A DNA stretch of 64,000 bases from an uncultured Acetatifactor sp. (GTDB taxonomy: Bacteria; Bacillota; Clostridia; Lachnospirales; Lachnospiraceae): the NCBI GenBank assembly GCA_934433135.1, contig CAKRZO010000021.1:1-64000 (forward strand). The letters run 5' to 3'. The notes below the pieces were generated by a model that saw only the letters and a list, made by a program, of their open reading frames with translations, searched no databases and was not told the origin of the DNA. Positions within the stretch are counted from its first letter, which is position 1. The number at the start of each line of letters is the position of its first letter. Position numbers and translations under genes: made by a program. Positions 43,278 to 51,594 of this stretch are shown here, one piece after another.

Positions 43278-45425
43278 TTACTCTTTCTCCCTCTTCCGAT
43301 AATCAGAAGCACTGACTCCGTAACACTCTTTAAATACACGACGAAAGCTGGAATCATTGGCATACCCCACCATTTTAGCTACCTCGCTGATATTTATATT
43401 CGTTGTACGAAGTAAAGTACATGCCTTATCCATCCGTACTGCCGTAAGATACTCAATATAAGACATATCGAGCTTTGCCCGGAAGACCTTGCTGATATAA
43501 GTTTTACTGATTCCGCCGGCTGCTGCGGCCTCCTCATAGGTCAGTTCACTGTTCTGATAATGGCTGCCGATAAATTCCTGCATTTTCCGGAAAGCATCCT
43601 CCTCTTTCCTGTTCAGACACTGATACAGGACATTCGTAATCGTCTGTATAAATTCTTTTTCCGCAGTAACATCAATATGAATGCACTCCTTTAAAAAAAT
43701 GTTAGCTTCTGTAGTTTCTTTTTGCTGCAAATACTGTATGATATGCTGCAATATTACATAACGCAGATAAGTCCGGTTCCGCGGACTGCACCCTCTGGAT
43801 GTGGTATCCTTTTCCATTTTCTGAAAACAGTAAACGGCATCGTCATATTTCTGCTCCTGCATCGCTTTGTCAAATTCCTGCAGCAGATTCCCTTCGAAGA
43901 AAACGCCGGATACCTGATTTTGTATTTCATCCCAGCATAAAAAGAAATCCTTCCGCTTACCGGAGAGAATCTCTTCCAAGACATCCTCCGCTTCCATATA
44001 AGCTCTGTTGATCAAAACAAGATCCGTAAATACACTGCTCATCCCGATCCTTACCTTGCGAATCTCTCTCTGATGCAATTGGGATCGGATCGTCTGCGCA
44101 ACCTGCCTGCGCCTTAGCCTGTCTCCGTCCTCTGTTTCGATTTCATAGAGGAAAAGCAATCGTTTTTGCCCTTCATGCTCCACTTCCATCCGGAGACAAT
44201 CCTTTAAAATCTCGGGAATCCGTTCCTCGAAGGAATCTGTCTGCGCACTGACCAATCCTACAAAGAAGCTCTCCGGACATCTTAGAAATCCCAGCTCCCG
44301 AAATGCCTGCGTTACTTTTTCCGAATCGGAATACAATCCTCCGAAAATCATGTACGCAATTCTGTTTTGCAATTTTTGCCTGTGCTCCAAGACGCTTATT
44401 TCCAGTTTCTGATTATCCTTTCGTCCCTTTGAAATGATCTGCTGAAGCCCGCTGTAAATGTTTTTCTCCGGCAGTACCGCTTCGGAATCTCCCTGAGCCA
44501 TTCTCTCCAGACCGGCGATTTCCCGGAGTCTTTTTTGCGTAAATGACCAGGACAGTAGCCCTGTCAGCACTGTCCCGATCAGGAGCAGTACAACGTTTAC
44601 TGCCTGCATGGTATACAGCCACTTGTTCATTGCAAAAGAAAAACGATTGTAATATAGCCGTATTGTAACTCCGGGAATTGTCAGTGCTTTCTCAAACACT
44701 TTGTATTTTTTTTCTCTTAAAGACTGTGCTTCCCCCTCTTTCCGAATTTTGACTACTCCGTCAGAATTACTTTCCAGTACGACTCTACTCCCATCCATCA
44801 TTTCCAATTCATAATATTGCTCATTATAAAACTGGGGAATACAGATTTCCTCTAACTTTTCAAGAGATACCAGAAAGTTGAAAGAAACAGTTTCTCTGGA
44901 ATTTACCTTATAAGAAAATAAGAGATAACCTTTCGCTGTGTTTTGCTCAAGCAAAGTCACCAAATTTTCATTTGCTTCCAAAGCAGCTTCCGCACGTGCA
45001 ATACTTTCTTCTGTACAATCAATTGTGTCACGAAAAAATACTTCGCTTCTGGCTGCGCCTGTTATGGAATAAATTTTCCCCGTCTGATAGGATACAAAAA
45101 TGTTGGCCTGAGAGTTATCAAAATAACTGCTTAGCTTTAACAGCTCAACCCCATTATATGCCTCTATGGAACTGAATGTCATGTTCTTTCTGGATAATTC
45201 CGTCTTACCGGCAAGTAAAACCGCTCTTTCTTTATAATCGGTATACATTTCCGCAAATTCTGCAGTAAAATCATTCAGCTGTTGATAAAGTACGTTACTG
45301 TTTTGCTTCATGGTTTCCCAGAAAATGACATAAGTCATCAGAAAGCTTGCAACCAATATAGGGATTACAACTATAAAATGTGCTAAATAAAACCTCATTT
45401 TTATCTTTTTGTTCTGCACAACCAT
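43278..45425 (-). CDS. Membrane-anchored AraC-family transcriptional regulator
   Basis: 715 residues with the same plan as the protein at 2712-4961: a transmembrane helix at 13-36 (HFIVVIPILVASFLMTYVIF), an extracellular sensor region, a second helix near 270-296 (MQAVNVVLLLIGTVLTGLLSW), a cytoplasmic linker and a C-terminal AraC domain (ELTYEEAAAAGGISKTYISK, then RMDKACTLLRTTNINISEVA and GYANDSSFRRVFKECYGVSASD). It follows the binding lipoprotein gene of the second transporter and precedes GH38. Its likely targets are the matched promoters at 49411-49540 and 50322-50450 (inference). Confidence 0.88.
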   Translation of the reverse strand: MVVQNKKIKMRFYLAHFIVVIPILVASFLMTYVIFWETMKQNSNVLYQQLNDFTAEFAEMYTDYKERAVLLAGKTELSRKNMTFSSIEAYNGVELLKLSSYFDNSQANIFVSYQTGKIYSITGAARSEVFFRDTIDCTEESIARAEAALEANENLVTLLEQNTAKGYLLFSYKVNSRETVSFNFLVSLEKLEEICIPQFYNEQYYELEMMDGSRVVLESNSDGVVKIRKEGEAQSLREKKYKVFEKALTIPGVTIRLYYNRFSFAMNKWLYTMQAVNVVLLLIGTVLTGLLSWSFTQKRLREIAGLERMAQGDSEAVLPEKNIYSGLQQIISKGRKDNQKLEISVLEHRQKLQNRIAYMIFGGLYSDSEKVTQAFRELGFLRCPESFFVGLVSAQTDSFEERIPEILKDCLRMEVEHEGQKRLLFLYEIETEDGDRLRRRQVAQTIRSQLHQREIRKVRIGMSSVFTDLVLINRAYMEAEDVLEEILSGKRKDFFLCWDEIQNQVSGVFFEGNLLQEFDKAMQEQKYDDAVYCFQKMEKDTTSRGCSPRNRTYLRYVILQHIIQYLQQKETTEANIFLKECIHIDVTAEKEFIQTITNVLYQCLNRKEEDAFRKMQEFIGSHYQNSELTYEEAAAAGGISKTYISKVFRAKLDMSYIEYLTAVRMDKACTLLRTTNINISEVAKMVGYANDSSFRRVFKECYGVSASDYRKREKE

Positions 45426-45600
45426 TCCTCTTTCTCAGTTCTGTCCAAAGTATTCTTTTGCTTCTTCCTTAAGTTTAACACAACCTTTTTGTTTCAACAA
45501 TCATTTACAGAACTTTCCATAGACAAACGTTTATCACCGCTTGTCAGACGGGTTTGCTGCCCCGTGCTATGGTAAATCTTAAGACGCTTAAAGCTAGCTT

Positions 45601-45636
45601 TAAAAGAAAAACAGGAGGCTGTTATTCACAGCCCCC
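45601..45636 (-). terminator. Rho-independent terminator after the second binding lipoprotein gene
   Basis: On the minus strand GGGGGCTGT / ACAGCCTCC (one G-T pair) with a 5-base loop is followed by TGTTTTTCTTTT. It would separate the highly expressed transporter genes from the AraC-type gene, which then needs its own promoter or read-through. Confidence 0.85.
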
Positions 45637-45656
45637 ATCTGCAATTGACTTATTGT

Positions 45657-47396
45657 CTATTTACCAACATATCTGTCATATGCAGCCTGTTCAATTTCCA
45701 GCAGTCTCGGGAGTCCCATATCATCCAATTTCTTAAGATAATTATCCCATTCGGCATCGATATCGGACTGTCCGGTAACGAACCGTGCAACCATATTACC
45801 AAAATAATTGGTAATATCTGTAACGATAATAGCACGCTCACTATTTTCTGCATCTGTATAAAACAATGTCGGATATACATCCTTCAAAACAGTTGTGGAT
45901 CTACGCGCTCCTTCTGCCCTGATTGCATTTACAGTAGACGTTTCCCAACATGCGCTGTTCGTATCCGTAAGTTTCTTCAGATCAATGTTGTTCAACATAT
46001 CATAAATAGTGCCTTCTGCAAAGCCACAACCGTTCAGAGCTCCCAGTGCCAACACTTTGCTTCGATATTCATTGCTGTCCAAGCCAGCTTCCTTGGCTTT
46101 CGCAGCATGGTCAGCAATCTTATATCCGTCGACTTCAATCCAATCAAAGGTTACATCCGGATAGCCGTTTCTGGTAGAAAGACTTCCCTCCGGTGTGTGA
46201 AGATAGTCTACAAACTTTGCGATAGCTTCCGGATATTTTGTATCTGCACTGGCCATAAGTCTGATTCCAGTTCCGTAAATCTTTTTCTTAACGTATGTCT
46301 GTTCATCCTGGTATCCTTCCTGGGTAAATCCTACAACCTGATACCATTTCATTTCGTCCTGAAGTTCCTTCGTAATGCCAACCTTAGCAGAATTTGCAAT
46401 GTATCCGACTTTGTTTTCTTCTCCCAAGGCATCCAATTCTGCATCTTCTACAATAAAGGCATCCTCATTCATCAGACCTTCGGCATACAGCTTATGCATA
46501 AACTTCAGATACTCTTTATAGTTATCCGTAGTATTCCACAGTCCGACCTTTCCATCCTTCTGTGTCCAAAGAGGATTATCAAACATTTCACGGGTATCGT
46601 CAATTCCAAATGCAAGACAGATGGGTACGGTTCCCCATCTTCTGCCGGCAGCATATGCAAAAGGGATCTCATCATCCGGATCTCCGTTGCCGTTAGCATC
46701 CTGCTCTTTAAATGCTTTCAATACATTGTAGAACTCGTCCAGAGTTGTGGGACGTTCCAGTCCCAGATTATCCAGCCAGCTCTGATTCAGGAAACAATAC
46801 GCTGCAACGGTGGATACACCGTTAAGATCCAGATTAGTAAATCCGTAAATGGCTCCGTTATCGGAAGTAATACTTTTAGCCCATCCGGGATTTTCTTCCA
46901 TCAGGCGAGAGACATTGGGCATAACGTCCAGATATTTGCTGAAGTCCAGCAGATATCCTTCATCCGCATACTTCTGCATTTCGCTTCTGGAGAGATTCTG
47001 TTGTCCAAGCGCCAGAATATCCGGCATCTCATCGGCTGCCATCATCAGCGTAAATTTACTACTCCACTGTTCGTTACTATAAGTAGTAGCATCCAGCTTG
47101 ATTCCCAGCCGCTTTTCATATTCCTGGAACTGTAAGGTGCTGTTCCAGTCCTGGGCAGTTTCCCCGCTGGGTCCTGCCATTGTCAAAGTAATCACTTCAT
47201 CCGAAATCCGGATGTCCTTATAAGGATCCTCTTCTCCTGCCTGTTCAGCAGTACTTCCCTGCGCCTGACAGGAAACCGCCTGACTGCCGGATTCCTGTCC
47301 TTTACTGTCCTCGTTGTTCTTCTGTCCGCATCCGGCAAGCAATGTAACAGACATTGCTGTAGCAAGAACAATACTTAAAATTTGTTTCCTTTTCAT
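45657..47396 (-). CDS. Sugar ABC transporter substrate-binding lipoprotein
   Basis: 579 residues from the ATG at 47394-47396, which has AAGGAGG. The lipobox LLAGC places the modified Cys at 23. The body is LplA-like: MMAADEMPDILALGQQNLSR, YGFTNLDLNG, WLDNLGLERPTTLDEFYNVL and FKEQDANGNGDPDDEIPFAY match the protein at 9318-11033 region by region. It serves the permeases encoded upstream. Substrate unknown; the adjacent GH38, GH92, GH95 and GH39 suggest a host or plant glycan with mannose, fucose or xylose. Confidence 0.93.
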   Translation of the reverse strand: MKRKQILSIVLATAMSVTLLAGCGQKNNEDSKGQESGSQAVSCQAQGSTAEQAGEEDPYKDIRISDEVITLTMAGPSGETAQDWNSTLQFQEYEKRLGIKLDATTYSNEQWSSKFTLMMAADEMPDILALGQQNLSRSEMQKYADEGYLLDFSKYLDVMPNVSRLMEENPGWAKSITSDNGAIYGFTNLDLNGVSTVAAYCFLNQSWLDNLGLERPTTLDEFYNVLKAFKEQDANGNGDPDDEIPFAYAAGRRWGTVPICLAFGIDDTREMFDNPLWTQKDGKVGLWNTTDNYKEYLKFMHKLYAEGLMNEDAFIVEDAELDALGEENKVGYIANSAKVGITKELQDEMKWYQVVGFTQEGYQDEQTYVKKKIYGTGIRLMASADTKYPEAIAKFVDYLHTPEGSLSTRNGYPDVTFDWIEVDGYKIADHAAKAKEAGLDSNEYRSKVLALGALNGCGFAEGTIYDMLNNIDLKKLTDTNSACWETSTVNAIRAEGARRSTTVLKDVYPTLFYTDAENSERAIIVTDITNYFGNMVARFVTGQSDIDAEWDNYLKKLDDMGLPRLLEIEQAAYDRYVGK

Positions 47397-47444
47397 AAGA
47401 AACCCTCCTTTTTTATTTTTCAACTGCTTCATCAGCAATTAAAA

Positions 47445-48356
47445 TCAACCTTTTACGCTTCCCAACATAACACCCTTTTCAAAGTACTTCTGTAATTTCG
47501 GATACACCAACATCATGGGCAACGTAGAAACAACAATAACACAATATTTCAACAGCTCCGCGGTCCTTGCCATTTCCTGAATCAGGATCAAATCTTCTAC
47601 GCTATAGCCTCCTTCTGCAGCAACCGATGTAAACTTGGCCTGCAAAAGTATTTCTCTTAAAAACAACTGGAGCGGATATTTATTCCGATCGTCCAGGTAA
47701 ATCATTTCCGTAAAATAGGAATTCCAACGTCCGACGCCATAATAAATAATCATAACAACGGTAATGGCTTTGGACAGCGGCATAATGATCCTTGAAAAAA
47801 TCAGGAAATCGTCTGCTCCGTCAATTTTAGCCGCTTCCGTCAATTCATAAGGAATGGTATTGGCAAAGAAACTTCTTGCCACCAGTAAATTGTATACGGA
47901 CAAAGCTCCTATAATTAAAATACCCAACCGATTGTTCACTAATCCGAAGGATTTCATATTTAAATACGTAGGAATCAGCCCTCCGCCTATGTACATGGTT
48001 ACCATAAAATAGGCTAAAATCGTTCTCTTTCCCTGAAGATTTCTTCTGGAAAGTGCATACGCGCAAGGCAAGGTAACTGCCAGGCTTAAAACCGTTCCCA
48101 GGATCGTGTAAAATATGGTATTGGCATATCCGATCCAGAGATCCGTATAAGCAAGTATCCTTTTATAGCCTTCAATAGTAAACCCTTTCGGCAGCAACAA
48201 AATACGACCGGTGGTTACCATATCAGGATTGCTGAAGGAGCAGCTGATCACATACAGAACGGGATATAACTCTATTATCAGAAATAGAATCAGGATAATA
48301 TCCACAATCGATTGGAAAAATCCGTCTTTTCTTATAAATGTTTTGAACTTGTTCAT
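47445..48356 (-). CDS. Carbohydrate ABC transporter permease, YtcP/LplC type
   Basis: 303 residues, six helices. The coupling motif reads TEAAKIDGADDFLIFSRIIMPLSKAI and the C-terminus LQKYFEKGVMLGSVKG, nearly the same as in the protein at 11085-11990. Partner of the LplB-type subunit 20 bases upstream. Confidence 0.93.
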   Translation of the reverse strand: MNKFKTFIRKDGFFQSIVDIILILFLIIELYPVLYVISCSFSNPDMVTTGRILLLPKGFTIEGYKRILAYTDLWIGYANTIFYTILGTVLSLAVTLPCAYALSRRNLQGKRTILAYFMVTMYIGGGLIPTYLNMKSFGLVNNRLGILIIGALSVYNLLVARSFFANTIPYELTEAAKIDGADDFLIFSRIIMPLSKAITVVMIIYYGVGRWNSYFTEMIYLDDRNKYPLQLFLREILLQAKFTSVAAEGGYSVEDLILIQEMARTAELLKYCVIVVSTLPMMLVYPKLQKYFEKGVMLGSVKG

Positions 48357-48376
48357 CGATTTCTTTATCCCCCTTC

Positions 48377-49312
48377 TTATGAAAACAATCCTACTTTGGC
48401 AACTTTTTTGGAGATCGCATTTGCCGAAAGAATGAATATACAGTTTACGACGGTATTAAATAACCCGACTGCCGTAGAATATGCAAAATCCGACTGTTCA
48501 AGTCCCACTTTATAAACGTAGGTAGAGATTACTTCCGAACTGGTAAGGTTCAATTCGTTCTGCAGCAAGTATACTTTTTCATATCCTACACTTAAAATGG
48601 ATCCACACCTTAGGATAAACATCATAATCGTAGTGGGAAGTATCTCCGGAATATTAATATGCCATATTTTCTGCATGCGGGATGCCCCGTCTACTTCCGC
48701 CGCCTCCAAAAGCGAGCGGTCTACACCGGCAAGTGCTGCGAAATAAATTATGGATCCCCATCCGACAGACTGCCATACACCGCTGATGGTCATAATCCAT
48801 TTAAAGGCAGACGGAATTTGCAGAAATGCAATTTTGGCGCCGCCTAATGCTGCTATCAAACGGTTAATCACACCCGTACTGGGGCTTAAAAACATACTGA
48901 CCATACCGCACATTACTACCGTAGAGATAAAATGCGGCGCATAGGAAACTGTCTGAACAGTTCCTCTGAATTTTGCACTTCTGAGTTCATTGAGTAATAA
49001 TGCCAGAATAATAGGAAGCGGAAAGCCGATCAGCAAATCCAATCCGCTGATTACTACAGTGTTCCTGAGAATATACGGAAACCAATAAGAACTGAAGATA
49101 CGTTTAAAATTATCGAATCCTACCCACGGACTCCCCAATATTCCTTTCCTTACACTGTACTTTTTAAAGGCAATCAAGATTCCGTACATGGGCTTATAGC
49201 AGAATAACGCTGTGTATACTACTGCGGGTAATATGAAGACATATAATCGCCAGTCCCTTATAAAATCCTTTCTCCTTTTTCTTCGATTGATTCTTTTACT
49301 GCTATCTGACAT
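48377..49312 (-). CDS. Carbohydrate ABC transporter permease, LplB type
   Basis: 311 residues, six helices, a basic start (SKRINRRKRRKDFIRDWRLY). It has the coupling motif LEAAEVDGASRMQKIWHINIP and SEVISTYVYKVGLEQSDFAYSTAVGLFN. First gene of the second transporter unit, served by the promoter module at 49411-49540. Confidence 0.93.
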   Translation of the reverse strand: MSDSSKRINRRKRRKDFIRDWRLYVFILPAVVYTALFCYKPMYGILIAFKKYSVRKGILGSPWVGFDNFKRIFSSYWFPYILRNTVVISGLDLLIGFPLPIILALLLNELRSAKFRGTVQTVSYAPHFISTVVMCGMVSMFLSPSTGVINRLIAALGGAKIAFLQIPSAFKWIMTISGVWQSVGWGSIIYFAALAGVDRSLLEAAEVDGASRMQKIWHINIPEILPTTIMMFILRCGSILSVGYEKVYLLQNELNLTSSEVISTYVYKVGLEQSDFAYSTAVGLFNTVVNCIFILSANAISKKVAKVGLFS

Positions 49313-49410
49313 ACTGTTCCTCCATACCTCCGATTTCCCTCCAGGCTACATACCTTTTTACTTCTTTTTTTCTTCTGTGTGCATTTTCCTTTTGCCTCTT
49401 GGTATTTACA

Positions 49411-49540
49411 ATGATACTGGTAAAAGTGACGTTTTTCAAGAAATACTATTTGCAGAAACATCGTCGTGATTTCTCAAAAATCACACGTTTTTTTTGATTT
49501 CTTGTGCATTTTTCCACTTTAATTGCTATTATTGCACGCC
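49411..49540 (-). promoter_or_regulatory. Promoter module A of the second carbohydrate locus
   Basis: On the minus strand -35 TTGAAA (49434-49439) and -10 TATCAT (49411-49416) with a 17-bp spacer. Upstream blocks GCAAATAGTA and, 85 bp from the -35, GCGTGCAATAATAGC recur at the same distances in module B (50322-50450). The two blocks resemble each other (TGCAAATAGTA and TGCAATAATAG), as direct-repeat half sites of an AraC protein would. No gene is seen in the rest of 49313-49608. Confidence 0.72.
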
Positions 49541-49608
49541 TGGCGTAAAACACTTGTCAACAAATAAGCGCCCGCCAGACTTCCCCAAAGGAAAAGCTTA
49601 ACCTTTCA

Positions 49609-50205
49609 TCAACCGTGATTCTCTACACATCCTGCTGCATGGGCTCCGCCGAAGTCTCCATTTTCATCAGTAAAACCAAATGCATAAAGTTTTCCGTTTA
49701 CATGAAATCTAAGCCGAAAGACTTGATTTTCCAGGCTGTCTATACAAAATTGGGGAAAACTTATAATACCGCCGTAGAATCAGGTCTTAGATAGTTTTCA
49801 CTGAAAAACTCATGCTTAGCTTCCGTCCAGATCCGGTCTCTCCCAGTGTATTCCGTCCTTCGACTCTGCATAGCACATATTTTTGAGGAAGCCTCCCTCA
49901 TACCACATCTTGAAAATCTTGTCCTCTTCATCGTACCATACACCACCGCTTTTCGGGCAGGCACAGGGAATCGTCTCCTTTTCCCAGGGCATTTGTGCAT
50001 AAAGCACAGGATTTCCCACCCATTTTTCCGCTTTATGGTATTCCGGCTTTAAATCGGTTTCTTCGATCAGAAAATCGTCTACAAAAAGCTGCCTCCCCAC
50101 CGTGATATCAATTACTTCCGGCGGTTTTTCCAGATAAGGTACATTTTGGGGATCCGAAATTCCTCTTATATCCGGCATAAGAATATTGTTATAAAGCTTT
50201 TCCAT
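49609..50205 (-). pseudogene. Beta-propeller glycosidase-like gene with the middle deleted
   Basis: The start at 50205 encodes 129 residues of a five-bladed-propeller family (SacC/GH32- or GH43-like): VDITVGRQLFVDDFLIEET, KSGGVWYDEEDKIFKMWYEG and MCYAESKDGIHWERPDLDG. After this the frame ends. The usual C-terminal end of the same family, VFRLRFHVNGKLYAFGF and ENGDFGGAHAAGCVENHG, is encoded at about 49740-49609. Full-length relatives are about 500 residues or more, so some 300 codons are missing between the two ends. It has a conserved promoter (module B) that now drives a broken gene. Confidence 0.75.
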
Positions 50206-50321
50206 AAATTCAACCTCTTCTTTTTCTGGATATTTACATCTCTTTGCATCCTGTCAAATTAACGTTCTTTTGTTCTTTTTAACGTCCTTTTTTATCTTCG
50301 CCTCTGCATTTCACAGTTACC

Positions 50322-50450
50322 AGAATATTAGTAAAAGTAACAATTTGCAAGAAGTACTATTTGCATAGATATCAGCACAATTTTCTAAAAATCTCACGAT
50401 TTGGTTTATATTTTGTGCGTTATTTTTGTTCTCATGCTATTAGTGCACGC
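50322..50450 (-). promoter_or_regulatory. Promoter module B of the second carbohydrate locus
   Basis: On the minus strand -35 TTGCAA (50345-50350) and -10 TATTCT (50322-50327), 17 bp apart. It shares with module A the blocks next to and upstream of the -35, including GCGTGCACTAATAGC at the identical 85-bp distance, and a middle block ending CGTGAGATTTTTAGAAAA. The gap 50206-50508 holds only this module. Confidence 0.72.
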
Positions 50451-50508
50451 TTCCGATAAAGTGATTTTCAATAAATGAGCGCCGTTAAAATCCATTTTTT
50501 TCCTTTTC

Positions 50509-50703
50509 TCAGATTGCTTTCCTGTAAAAAAGATCCGGAAGATCAAATAACAAATCACTTGGACGTGCATCATAATACATAAGCATTCCCAGACTTGTAT
50601 TTTGACAGGCACTCATACTTCCGGCAATAAAGGCAGCACCTTTAATTGCTTTTTCCTGAATAAGCGTGTATCGCCAATCATCTCCTTCGGCCATTCTCTT
50701 CAC
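50509..50703 (-). pseudogene. GH39-like C-terminal fragment
   Basis: About 60 codons reading IKGAAFIAGSMSACQNTSLG and MLMYYDARPSDLLFDL, which match the region after the nucleophile in GH39-like proteins that usually reads as xxQ-x(4)-MLMYYDARP-x(4)-FD. The catalytic Glu region and the rest of the barrel are absent, and the frame is fused to the end of the GH92 fragment on the upstream side. Confidence 0.6.
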
Positions 50704-51453
50704 CTGCCGGCACAGCACACCCCTGTTCCCGACACGGTTCCTGGGAGAGGAAAAACTTCAGGATTCCGCCGGCTGTGATTTCCGTATAGGTCAGGTATAA
50801 CCGATTCAGAGGGGTACCATTTAACTCTATCCTGCATATGTAACCATATGATATCGGATCCTGATCACACTCTATGCAAAATCTATCTGACACCAGACAG
50901 GAGTGGTACTTCTTATCCAGCTTGATTTCCGCCCGCTTTACTAACGGTGTGTTTACCAGGTAAACTGCACAGCCGGGACATATCTGTGCAAAACCCAGAG
51001 CAGATAATACGTACCATGCGGAAAGCTGTCCCACATCTTCATTCCCACCGAAGCCGAAGGCGCCTGTTCTATAGGCCTCCCTCTGTACTCTCCTGGTCCA
51101 GTACTGCGTTCTGTCGGGCTTCCCGAGAAGGTTGAAGTAATGTGTGATATTATGGCAGGGTTCATTAGAATGATTATAATTAATATTCCAAAGTGCCGTC
51201 AAATCCGCTTTTTCAAAGAAACGTTCCAGAATTTCCAGCATGCGTTCTTTTCCGAATAATCGACTTAATCCTTCCACATCATAAGGAACAAACCAGGACT
51301 GCTGCAGAATATTGCTCTCCACACACCCGGTCTCGGAATACTCATCTTCTACCGGTATAAATCTGCCGTTTTCATCCCGCGGTGCCATAAAACCGATTTC
51401 CGGGTTATAATTCTCGGCATACCTTTTTGCCCTTTGCAGATAATATTCCGCTT
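50678..51453 (-). pseudogene. GH92 alpha-1,2-mannosidase C-terminal fragment
   Basis: About 250 codons of the (alpha/alpha)6 barrel end of a GH92 enzyme: YNPEIGFMAPRDENGRF, WFVPYDVEGLSRLFG, WNINYNHSNEPCHNITHYFN, GFGGNEDVGQLSAWYVLSALGF and CPGCAVYLVNTPLVKRAEI. GH92 enzymes are about 700 residues and need an N-terminal beta-sandwich and the first half of the barrel; all of that is missing. An in-frame TAA lies just upstream at 51455-51457. The early C-terminal Glu/Asp residues of the calcium and catalytic site are present, but the protein cannot be active. Confidence 0.85.
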
Positions 51454-51594
51454 TTTACTGCATATGCCGCTGAATCCTTTGCCATATTTTCTCCCCCACA
51501 CTTTGTTGCATATCCTGCCGCACATTCTGTGCTGTTCCTATTTATTTCTTACCGTTTATCTCATCAAAAGCCTTTATCCATTCTTTTTTAATAA

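Noticed and set aside
45645..47135. A 496-codon open frame on the plus strand
   Set aside because: It is the mirror of the binding lipoprotein gene; its composition is not protein-like and the minus-strand gene has signal peptide, family motifs and a ribosome site.
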